Shown here: positions 50,150-56,789 of the stretch, one piece after another
Numbering within the stretch: position 1 is the first letter of the stretch
How the letters are laid out: every line of letters begins with the position of its first letter
The notes under the pieces: model-generated
The model's input: the letters and a program-made list of their open reading frames with translations, nothing else
Databases searched by the model: none
Told to the model about the DNA's origin: nothing
NCBI RefSeq assembly: GCF_003259895.1
Contig: NZ_QLME01000021.1
Coordinates: 1 to 56,789 of the forward strand
Source of the DNA: Halanaerobium saccharolyticum
Lineage (GTDB): Bacteria > Bacillota > Halanaerobiia > Halanaerobiales > Halanaerobiaceae
Length of the DNA: 56,789 nt
Direction: 5' to 3'
Translations under genes and position numbers: made by a program

Positions 50150-51553
50150 CTATCCTATAGTACCTTCGAGTTCAAGGTTGATTAGATTGTTTAATTCTAC
50201 TGCATATTCTAGTGGAAGTTCACTGGCAATTGGCTCCACAAAACCGCGGACAATCATTGCCTTGGCTTCCTCTTCGCTGATACCTCTGCTCATCAGATAA
50301 AAAACAGCTTCCTCACTGATTCGTCCAACTTTTGCTTCATGACCAATGTCAATATCATCAGTCTGCAGCTTCATAATTGGCAAAGTATCTGATTTAGACT
50401 CATTATCCAGCATCAGAGATTCACAGGAAACTGAGGCCTTTGCTCCATGAGCATTTTTAGTTACTTTAAGCAGACCGCGGTAATAAGCATGACCACCATC
50501 TTTAGCAATAGAACGCGAATTGACTGTTGAAGTTGTATCTGGAGCATCATGAATCACCTGAGCCCCGGTATCTAAATACTGTCCTTCAGCAGCAAATGTA
50601 ACTCCTGTAAACTCTGCTCTAGCTCTGGCTCCCTTTAAAATACTCATTGGATAAAGCATTGAAACTTTTGAGCCAAAAGAACCGGAAACCCATTCTATAA
50701 CTCCATCTTCCTCTACTAAAGCTCTTTTGGTATTTAAATTATACATATTACGGGACCAGTTCTCTATAGTACTATAACGGAGTTTGGCACCCTTATTTAT
50801 AAATAATTCTACAGCACCTGCATGGAGATTATTAACCGAATATTTTGGGGCTGAGCAGCCTTCAATAAAGTGAGCATTTGCTCCTTCTTCCAAAATGATC
50901 AGAGTATGCTCAAATTGGCCTGAGCCAGGTGCATTCTGACGGAAATAAGACTGGAGAGGAATATTCACATCTACTCCGGCCGGTACATAGACAAATGATC
51001 CACCTGACCAGACGGCTCCATGCAGAGCTGAAAATTTATGGTCATTAGGTGTGATTAATTTCATAAAGTGTTGTTTGACTAAATCTTCATGCTGCTTAAC
51101 AGCATTTTCCATGTCCATATAAACAACACCCTGTTCGACCATTTCTTCTTTTAAATTATGATAAACAACCTCAGAATCATACTGGGCCCCTACCCCGGCT
51201 AAAGACTCCTTTTCTGCCTCAGGAATTCCCAGGGCATCAAAAGTATCTTTAATTTCTTCCGGAACCTGATCCCAGTCGCTCTGAAGATCCGCATCTGGTC
51301 TCACATAAGTGATAATATTATCCATATCTAAATCAGAAATATCTGCTCCCCAGGTAGGAACTTCTTTTTCTTTATATATTTCTAGAGCTTTCAACCTGAA
51401 TTCCAGCATCCATTCTGGTTCATTTTTTTCTCTAGAAATTTCTTTAATTACTTCAGGAGTTAATCCCTTAGCTGATTTATAACGATGTTTTTCCACATTT
51501 TTTTCTTCGTGCAGACTGCGGTCAATATCATTGACTTCTGTCTTTTCGCTCAT
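50150..51553 (-). CDS. sufB: Fe-S cluster assembly protein SufB
   Basis: 467 residues, normal length. Recognised by WGADISDLDMD, GSFVYVPAGVDV, HFIEGCSAP, VEWVSGSFG-like (here IEWVSGSFGSK) and the C-terminal AKVGRISEEAVFYLMSRG. The cysteines implicated in cluster assembly (GCSAPKY and SCESLMLD) are present. GGGAGG precedes the ATG. Confidence 0.97.
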   Translation of the reverse strand: MSEKTEVNDIDRSLHEEKNVEKHRYKSAKGLTPEVIKEISREKNEPEWMLEFRLKALEIYKEKEVPTWGADISDLDMDNIITYVRPDADLQSDWDQVPEEIKDTFDALGIPEAEKESLAGVGAQYDSEVVYHNLKEEMVEQGVVYMDMENAVKQHEDLVKQHFMKLITPNDHKFSALHGAVWSGGSFVYVPAGVDVNIPLQSYFRQNAPGSGQFEHTLIILEEGANAHFIEGCSAPKYSVNNLHAGAVELFINKGAKLRYSTIENWSRNMYNLNTKRALVEEDGVIEWVSGSFGSKVSMLYPMSILKGARARAEFTGVTFAAEGQYLDTGAQVIHDAPDTTSTVNSRSIAKDGGHAYYRGLLKVTKNAHGAKASVSCESLMLDNESKSDTLPIMKLQTDDIDIGHEAKVGRISEEAVFYLMSRGISEEEAKAMIVRGFVEPIASELPLEYAVELNNLINLELEGTIG

Positions 51554-51653
51554 CTAAAATACCTCCCTGTTCTAAAAACATTTAAATCTATATTAAAAAT
51601 ACCTAATTCCCCCAAATTAATTTACTAGATAAAGTATCATCTAAAAACCTGTG

Positions 51654-52430
51654 TTAACAATTACTTTTAGAATTACTCTCATCCAGAGCTGCTTCTTTAT
51701 ATTTAGCAAAACCTTCTTTTTCAATTTCTTCTGCCAGCTCCATATCTCCAGATTTGGCAATTCTACCGTCAACCAGTACATGTACATAATCAGGTTGTAA
51801 ATAATCTAAAATTTTATTATGATGAGTAATTATTATCATTGCATTATCTTCAGAAGCTACTTTTTTAATCCCTTCGGCAACTGTCTTTGTTGCATCAACA
51901 TCCAGTCCAGAATCTGTTTCATCTAAAATAGCAAGTTTAGGCTCTAAAACTGCCATCTGCAGAATTTCATTTTTCTTTTTTTCTCCACCAGAAAAACCTT
52001 TATTTAAATAGCGGTCTGCATATGATTGATCAATATTCAGCAGATTCATTTTTTCTTCCAGAAGAAATTTAAAGTCAAAAATACTCTGCTGTTCTCCACT
52101 GACTGCAGTTTTAGCAGTCCGCAGAAAATTTTCCACAGTTACTCCTGGAATTTCCTGAGGATATTGAAATGATAAGAAAATCCCTTTCTTAGCTCTTTTA
52201 TCTACTGCCAGTTGATTAATGTTTTCACCTTCAAATTCGATATCTCCATTTATAATCTTGTGTTCCGGGTGGCCCATCAAAACATTTGCCAGAGTTGATT
52301 TTCCAGCTCCATTGGGACCCATAATTACATGAATTTCACCTTTGTTAACTTTTAAATCAATTCCATTTAATATTTTTTCTTCTTCAACTTTTGATTCCAG
52401 ATTACAAATTTTAAGCAATTTTTTATCCAT
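51654..52430 (-). CDS. sufC: Fe-S cluster assembly ATPase SufC
   Basis: 258-residue ABC-type ATPase: Walker A GPNGAGKST, signature GFSGGEKKKNEILQ, Walker B LAILDETDSGLD and ITHH. First gene of the operon, driving SufBD conformational change. The ribosome binding site (AAGGAG) is 12 bases from the ATG, longer than usual, so initiation may be modest. 100 bases separate it from sufB. Confidence 0.96.
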   Translation of the reverse strand: MDKKLLKICNLESKVEEEKILNGIDLKVNKGEIHVIMGPNGAGKSTLANVLMGHPEHKIINGDIEFEGENINQLAVDKRAKKGIFLSFQYPQEIPGVTVENFLRTAKTAVSGEQQSIFDFKFLLEEKMNLLNIDQSYADRYLNKGFSGGEKKKNEILQMAVLEPKLAILDETDSGLDVDATKTVAEGIKKVASEDNAMIIITHHNKILDYLQPDYVHVLVDGRIAKSGDMELAEEIEKEGFAKYKEAALDESNSKSNC

Positions 52431-52483
52431 AATCTATGTCATCTCCTTTATTAAAGTTATCTGCTCAGCATACTGCTATTTAT

Positions 52484-52512
52484 ATCCTACAACATTGCTC
52501 AACTTTAGTCAA
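52484..52512 (-). promoter_or_regulatory. Candidate suf operon promoter
   Basis: Minus strand: -35 TTGACT (52512-52507), 17-bp spacer, -10 TAGGAT (52489-52484). No clear Fur or Rrf2/IscR-type operator was recognised. Confidence 0.5.
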
Positions 52513-52562
52513 GGTTTTAACTAAAAAAGTAACTCAATTTACAATAAAATTGGTACCATTAC

Positions 52563-52621
52563 AAAATGACACCGCAAAATGACACCGGGCACCTGGATAA
52601 ATTTACCAGGCGCCCGGTGCC
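52563..52621. repeat. Tandem 13-mer plus GC-rich hairpin (REP-like)
   Basis: AAAATGACACCG(C/G) occurs twice in tandem (52563-52575, 52576-52588) and runs into a strong stem: 52581-52596 (GACACCGGGCACCTGG) pairs with 52606-52621. The GC content is far above the surroundings. It lies between the sufC promoter region and the AI-2E gene and may also stop transcription. Confidence 0.65.
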
Positions 52622-52633
52622 AACACTATCTCA

Positions 52634-53707
52634 CTATATTTCTTGCTCAATATATTTTTTTCTAAACAGCAGTCTCAAAACCACATATAAAGGAACTGCT
52701 GTCAGAGCTCCGATAAACCCAAATAGATAAACTCCCGACAAAACAACAAATAAAACAACAATCGGATGAATTTCCAATCTTCTACCCTGAACCAGGGGTC
52801 TAATTACATTACCTTCTAAATACTGAGCAATCAAAATAATCACCAGCACTCCTAAAAATAAAAACCAGCTGTTAGTAACCGCCACAAAAACTGCAGGCAG
52901 ACTGCCAAAAAAGGGGCCGATAATTGGAATTAAGGAAGTTATCATGGCAATAAAAGAAAGCACAACAGCATTTGGAAGTCCAATTATCAAAAAACCAATC
53001 AGCATTACTAAACCCAGAAAAAAAGCAACTACCAGTTGAGAACTAATAAATGTAGACAGCAGCTGGTCAATTTCTACTGCCAACTTTTCCGTCTTTCTTT
53101 TTTTAGATTCGGGAACCACTGTCATCAGATTTTCGAATATTTTTTGATCATCTTTTAGAAAATAAAACAAAACAAAGGGAATTAAAACTATTATCAGTCC
53201 AAAGTTAGTGATCGAACTAAAAATACCCATATAATTATATGAAGAAATCCTCTGGGCCAAATCATTAGCATAAGAGAATATTCTTTCCCTTAAATTTAAT
53301 TCTTCTAAAAAAGCCTGGTCAAAATTTATATATTCCCTTAAACTTTCAACTATTCCCAGAATCAAATTATAAATATAATCATAATTTCCACTTACACTCT
53401 GGCTCAGTTCCTTACCCTGATCATAAATAATGCTGCCCCCAAAATAAAATACAATCGTTAAAATAGCAATCACAACCAGAAAGGAAATTACAATTGATAA
53501 GGCCTTGTTTTTTATCCATTTATGCAAAAATCTAACCAGAGGTCGCATTAGATAATACAAAAAGGTACTAAATAACAGCGGCAGCAGCACAAAGCTGAGC
53601 ACAGAAGTCAAAGGTGCCGTAAAATATGGTATCTGTCCTGCTAAGAATATAATAATCAGGAAAATAATTAGTCCATGGCCAATTTTAAAATAACGTTCAT
53701 TAAACAT
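52634..53707 (-). CDS. AI-2E family transporter (membrane permease)
   Basis: 357 residues with about seven to eight transmembrane helices in the AI-2E/PerM arrangement: two N-terminal helices, a large extracytoplasmic region, then the conserved IGLPNAVVLSFIAMITSLIPIIGPFFGSLPA segment (PIIGPFFG is diagnostic) and EGNVIRPLVQGRRLEIHP. Members have varied roles, including Na+/H+ antiport in some halophiles and signal or drug export in others. The ATG at 53707 has AGGAGAG 6 bases upstream. Follows the ComFB-like gene by 56 bases. Confidence 0.88.
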   Translation of the reverse strand: MFNERYFKIGHGLIIFLIIIFLAGQIPYFTAPLTSVLSFVLLPLLFSTFLYYLMRPLVRFLHKWIKNKALSIVISFLVVIAILTIVFYFGGSIIYDQGKELSQSVSGNYDYIYNLILGIVESLREYINFDQAFLEELNLRERIFSYANDLAQRISSYNYMGIFSSITNFGLIIVLIPFVLFYFLKDDQKIFENLMTVVPESKKRKTEKLAVEIDQLLSTFISSQLVVAFFLGLVMLIGFLIIGLPNAVVLSFIAMITSLIPIIGPFFGSLPAVFVAVTNSWFLFLGVLVIILIAQYLEGNVIRPLVQGRRLEIHPIVVLFVVLSGVYLFGFIGALTAVPLYVVLRLLFRKKYIEQEI

Positions 53708-53763
53708 ATAAATCTCTCCTAACAATATTTTTTGTTCGCCAGGCAACAAAAAGCAAAAGATAA

Positions 53764-54075
53764 CTAGTCATTATTATTATGATCATTTTCGGATACGACT
53801 TTAATTGCTCTGGTAACTACAGAAAGCAGATCAACTGAATGCTGCTGTTCAAGTCCCTCTGTTTTAGAAAAAACTTCCCCTTTAGAGGTGGCTACATATT
53901 TTGCCGGCAAACGGTTTAAAGCATAACTTGCCATATCCAGCAGGCAGTCTTCATCCTTACAAATATCCTTAAATTCCTCTCTCTGCAGCAGATCATCCAA
54001 CATATTTAAAACAACTTCCTCAGTTACATTATTCAGTCTTCCTTTTAAATGTTTTAACTTTTCATCTTTTATCAT
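53764..54075 (-). CDS. ComFB-like protein (late competence family)
   Basis: 103 residues. NNVTEEVVLNMLDDLLQ, CKDEDCLLDMASYALNRLPAKYVATSKGEVFSK (in parts) and VDLLSVVTRAIKVV match the ComFB pattern. Some ComFB proteins bind cyclic di-GMP; Bacillus ComFB carries four metal-binding cysteines, of which only two (CKDEDC) are present here. GGGGGT lies about 8 bases before the ATG at 54075. No other competence gene is in the window. Confidence 0.78.
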   Translation of the reverse strand: MIKDEKLKHLKGRLNNVTEEVVLNMLDDLLQREEFKDICKDEDCLLDMASYALNRLPAKYVATSKGEVFSKTEGLEQQHSVDLLSVVTRAIKVVSENDHNNND

Positions 54076-54199
54076 AATTTTTACCCCCATCTTTTCTCTA
54101 TTTAAAAATTATTTAATAAAAATTTAAAACTATGAACAGTTCTAATCTCAATATTAAAATAAAATTCTACTCTATATAATTTATATTTCTTTATAAATT

Positions 54200-54233
54200 G
54201 CAAAAACCCTGCCTAAAATTGACAGGGTTTTAA
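54200..54233 (-). terminator. Terminator of the decarboxylase operon
   Basis: Hairpin AAAACCCTG / CAGGGTTTT (54203-54231), 70 bases past the oadB-like stop, with TTTTTGC on the minus-strand side. Confidence 0.85.
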
Positions 54234-54299
54234 ATAATAATTAAATATTTCAAGCTTGATATTTTTTATTTTATTTAATTTTATTCAAATAAGTTAATT

Positions 54300-55430
54300 T
54301 TAACCAAGAATTGAAAGTAAAGTACCGGCTGCAATTGCAGATCCAATAACTCCGGCAAAATTTGGTCCCATAGCATGCATTAAAAGGTGATTAGATGGGT
54401 TTTCTTCCTGTCCCACCTTTTGCACTACTCTGGCTGCCATTGGTACTGCAGATACTCCTGCTGCTCCAATCAAGGGATTAACTTTACCTCCACTCAATTT
54501 ATACATCACTTTACCAAATAATACTCCAACTGCTGTCCCAAAACTAAAAGCTATTAATCCCAGCACTAAAATCCCAATTGTTTCGGCATTTAAAAAAGCC
54601 TCTGCACTGGCTGTTGCTCCAACAGTTAATCCTAAAAATAAAGTTACTATGTTCATCAGAGCATTCTGAGTTGTTTTCAGCAGTCTATCTACTACTCCCA
54701 CTTCCCGCATTAAATTACCAAACATCAGACTTCCTAAAAGCGGTAAAGCAGAAGGTACTAATAAACCTCCCAGTAAAGTTACTGCTACCGGAAAGATAAC
54801 TTTTTCTTTTTTAGTTACAGGTCTTAACTGCTCCATTTTTACCCGGCGCTCTTCTTTTGTTGTTAAAGCCTTCATGATCGGAGGCTGAATAATCGGTACT
54901 AAAGCCATATAGGAATAAGCTGCTACTGCAATCGGGCCCAGTAAATGTGGTGCCAGCTGACTGGCTGAAAAAATTGCTGTTGGTCCATCTGCTCCCCCAA
55001 TAATTCCAATTGCTCCTGCTTCTGCAGGTGAAAAACCTAAGGCAATTGCTCCAAAAATAGTGGCAAAAATACCAAACTGGGCTGCTGCTCCTAAGAGTGC
55101 AGTTTTCGGCTGCGCGATCATCGGACCAAAATCTGTCCAGGCTCCAACTCCCATGAAGATAATTGGAGGATAAATCCCTAATTTAACACCCTGATAAAGA
55201 TAATATAATAAACCTCCAACTTCTCCCTCTGATCCGGCTGCCATCAGTCCACCTAAAGGTAAATTAACTAACAGCATCCCAAAACTGATGGGCACTAATA
55301 GCAGCGGCTCATATTCTTTGACCACTGCCAGGTATAAAAGTATGGAGGCAATGATAATCATTATAAATTGTCCGAGTCCCAGATTTAAATAACCTGTTGA
55401 CTGGACAAATAGTGAAATCTTATCTAACAT
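54300..55430 (-). CDS. Sodium-translocating decarboxylase beta subunit (OadB/GcdB/MmdB)
   Basis: 376-residue integral membrane subunit that couples decarboxylation of a carboxybiotin to outward Na+ transport. The sequence [38 protein letters not shown] (with the catalytic Asp region) and [20 protein letters not shown] is characteristic. AGGAGG lies 7 bases before the ATG. Translated 11 bases after the biotin carrier gene. Confidence 0.95.
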   Translation of the reverse strand: MLDKISLFVQSTGYLNLGLGQFIMIIIASILLYLAVVKEYEPLLLVPISFGMLLVNLPLGGLMAAGSEGEVGGLLYYLYQGVKLGIYPPIIFMGVGAWTDFGPMIAQPKTALLGAAAQFGIFATIFGAIALGFSPAEAGAIGIIGGADGPTAIFSASQLAPHLLGPIAVAAYSYMALVPIIQPPIMKALTTKEERRVKMEQLRPVTKKEKVIFPVAVTLLGGLLVPSALPLLGSLMFGNLMREVGVVDRLLKTTQNALMNIVTLFLGLTVGATASAEAFLNAETIGILVLGLIAFSFGTAVGVLFGKVMYKLSGGKVNPLIGAAGVSAVPMAARVVQKVGQEENPSNHLLMHAMGPNFAGVIGSAIAAGTLLSILG

Positions 55431-55441
55431 GATTTAACCTC

Positions 55442-55879
55442 CTACTCAATTACCAGCAGTATATCTTCTGCATCAACACTGTCGCCGACTCTTACTTTAA
55501 TATCTTTAACAGTTCCTGCCTCAACTGCAGTGATTTCATTTTCCATTTTCATTGCTTCTAATACTACTAAAATATCACCCTTACTGACACTATCACCCTT
55601 TTTAACATTAATTTCTAAAATGCTGCCGGGCATTGGTGCTACAACATCACCTTCACCAATATCAGCCGGTGCTGCCATCTCTTGCTGTGACTCTTTTTTG
55701 GGGCTGGGAGCAGCTTTTTTGGGCTTTGCTTTTGGAGCAGATGCAGTACTTTTACTGCTGCTTGAGCTCCCTGCACTGGCTTTACTCCTGGCTGACCCGC
55801 CAGCGCTCGCTTCACTTCCAATTTCCTCAACATTTACAATAAATTCTTCACCATCTACCTCAACTCTAAATTTTTTCAT
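55442..55879 (-). CDS. Biotin carboxyl carrier subunit (GcdC/MmdC type)
   Basis: 145 residues: a short N-terminal beta segment (KKFRVEVDGEEFIVNVEEIG), an Ala/Ser/Lys/Pro-rich flexible linker (about 30-70), and a C-terminal biotinyl domain with the biotinylated lysine in EAMKMENEI. It carries CO2 between the carboxyltransferase and the membrane pump. Base composition of the linker is more GC-rich than its neighbours, as expected for Ala-rich coding. Confidence 0.95.
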   Translation of the reverse strand: MKKFRVEVDGEEFIVNVEEIGSEASAGGSARSKASAGSSSSSKSTASAPKAKPKKAAPSPKKESQQEMAAPADIGEGDVVAPMPGSILEINVKKGDSVSKGDILVVLEAMKMENEITAVEAGTVKDIKVRVGDSVDAEDILLVIE

Positions 55880-55893
55880 TCTCTATTCAGCTC

Positions 55894-56211
55894 CTATCTT
55901 TTCCAGTTTTGATTACTTTTTTGTATAGATATTATCCGATAATTTTTCTGCTCATTTAAACTCTCATAAATTGCTGCAGTCACTGCTGCAACTTTTTTAG
56001 GAGAAATTTCCTGCTGATTAATCTCTTTTTCTTTTGATTTTTCAACAATATCTACTTTTGCCGTTTTTACTTCTTTTTTCTTTTTAGAATCACTTTCTGG
56101 TCCCAGAAGTTTTCCACTAAAATGAAGGAAAACTGAGAGTAGATAAAGGGAAAGAAAAACTGTTCCCATTCCAATTACCAGTAACTCCAGACCAAGAACA
56201 TAATTATTCAT
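55894..56211 (-). CDS. Decarboxylase gamma/delta subunit (OadG-like)
   Basis: 105 residues: one N-terminal transmembrane helix (LGLELLVIGMGTVFLSLYLL, the OadG signature), then a Lys/Glu-rich stretch and a helical C-terminus with KKVAAVTAAIYESLNEQ. Holds the complex together and anchors the carboxyltransferase. AGGTGA precedes the ATG. Lies between the carboxyltransferase and the biotin carrier. Confidence 0.9.
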   Translation of the reverse strand: MNNYVLGLELLVIGMGTVFLSLYLLSVFLHFSGKLLGPESDSKKKKEVKTAKVDIVEKSKEKEINQQEISPKKVAAVTAAIYESLNEQKNYRIISIQKSNQNWKR

Positions 56212-56303
56212 ACTTTCACCTACTTATTACTTTTTTATAGTTATATAATCTCATTATTTTTTCGATAACCTGAATATTTTTAAGCTATTTTTGATCAACA
56301 ATC

Positions 56304-56789
56304 CTAGAGGGGAATGTTACCGTGCTTTTTGTCCTGACCATCTTCACGCTTATTGTTCATCATCTCTAAGCCATTGATCAGTTTGGCTCTGGTCTCTTCC
56401 ATTTTAATTACATCATTGACCATCCCTCTTTTTGCTGCGATGTAAGGATTGGCAAAATTATCTTTGTAATCATCAATTTTATCCTGACGCAGCTGATCCG
56501 GGTCATCGGCGGCTGCAATTTCTTTTCTGTAAATTACATTGGCTGCACCTTCCGGTCCCATAACTGCAATTTCTGCTATCGGCCAGGCATAAACAAGGTC
56601 AGCTCTGACTGAACGGCTGCCCATTGCTATATAGGCTCCACCATAGGCTTTACGCATAATTAAAGTAATCTTCGGTACTGTTGCTTCTGAGTAAGCATAA
56701 AGTACCTTGGCACCGTGACGAATTACTCCTCCATATTCCTGTTCTGTACCCGGCATATAGCCTGGAACATCAACTAAAGAAATAATAGG
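56304..56789 (-). CDS. Acyl-CoA carboxyltransferase subunit (MmdA/PccB-like), partial
   Basis: C-terminal 161 residues of a carboxyltransferase that runs off the right edge. The frame stays open to 56789 (PIISLVDVPGYMPGTEQE), so the apparent ATG at 56756 is internal. Motifs EYGGVIRHGAKVLYAYSEA, RKAYGGAYIAMGSR and MGPEGAANVIYRKE place it with methylmalonyl-CoA decarboxylase alpha and propionyl-CoA carboxylase beta. With the downstream carrier and membrane subunits, a Na+-pumping methylmalonyl-CoA decarboxylase is the likeliest complex, but glutaconyl-CoA cannot be excluded from this fragment. Confidence 0.9.
   Translation of the reverse strand, partial: PIISLVDVPGYMPGTEQEYGGVIRHGAKVLYAYSEATVPKITLIMRKAYGGAYIAMGSRSVRADLVYAWPIAEIAVMGPEGAANVIYRKEIAAADDPDQLRQDKIDDYKDNFANPYIAAKRGMVNDVIKMEETRAKLINGLEMMNNKREDGQDKKHGNIPL

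Overview
The window is an AT-rich, low-GC Firmicutes chromosome segment. It most likely comes from an anaerobic, salt-adapted, diderm member of the Halanaerobiales; this assignment is inference, since no rRNA is present. Supporting signs are the Bacillus/Clostridia-type order spoVG-glmU-prs-ctc-pth-mfd-(spoVB-like)-mazG, a monomeric [FeFe] hydrogenase, sodium-pumping decarboxylase subunits, a strongly acidic tail on ribosomal protein L25, and a KdsC-like (Kdo pathway) phosphatase, which would fit an outer membrane. Start codons are ATG, GTG and TTG, and strong AGGAGG ribosome binding sites are common. Nearly all genes are on the minus strand. No CRISPR array, intact insertion sequence, prophage or tRNA gene was seen.

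Layout. 1-850: no gene; four tandem sigma-A promoters with identical 17-bp spacers fire leftwards into an rRNA-leader-like sequence, so an rRNA operon probably begins just beyond the left edge. 0.85-16.9 kb: core housekeeping block (D,D-carboxypeptidase, mazG, a lipid flippase, mfd, pth, L25, prs, glmU, spoVG), then a HypE-like enzyme, an ECF transporter S component, glutamine synthetase with its MerR-type regulator, and ispE. 17-20.4 kb: bioY (plus strand), a PspC/LiaF-like pair and an ABC exporter. 20.5-25 kb: phoU and pstSCAB with a four-repeat PhoP box before pstS. 25-30.3 kb: an arsenic/redox island (thioredoxin-like protein, CSCSS permease, two arsR genes, ACR3 arsenite pump, FAD/NAD oxidoreductase) with two gene remnants. 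30.5-36.3 kb: phoR/phoP, grpB, a decayed repeat element, a Na/phosphate cotransporter with a PhoU domain, and veg. 36.3-41 kb: [FeFe] hydrogenase with a small 2Fe-2S partner, rsmA, an oxidoreductase and tatD. 41-43.5 kb (plus strand): cysteine desulfurase and thiI. 43.5-47.1 kb: peroxidase plus OhrR-type regulator, a Phd-Uma2 fusion, a KdsC-like phosphatase and a Fur-box-preceded EamA transporter. 47.2-52.5 kb: sufCBDSU. 52.6 kb to the right edge: AI-2E transporter, ComFB-like protein, and a sodium-translocating decarboxylase operon cut by the window edge.

Functional themes. Phosphate uptake (Pst, Na/Pi), its two-component regulator and arsenic detoxification sit together, which makes sense because arsenate enters through phosphate transporters. 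Iron-sulfur and thiol chemistry is a second theme: SUF, IscS/ThiI, hydrogenase, an OhrR/peroxidase pair and a Fur box. Many promoters can be read directly as TTGACA-17-TATAAT, often with a recognisable operator. The least explained items are the Phd-Uma2 fusion with TAGCTA operator pairs bracketing its -10, the HypE-like/ECF pair next to glnA, the repeat element at 33.7-34.06 kb, the recurring perfect palindromes built on ACCAGGTACAAA, and the orphan coding remnant at 28.2-28.45 kb.
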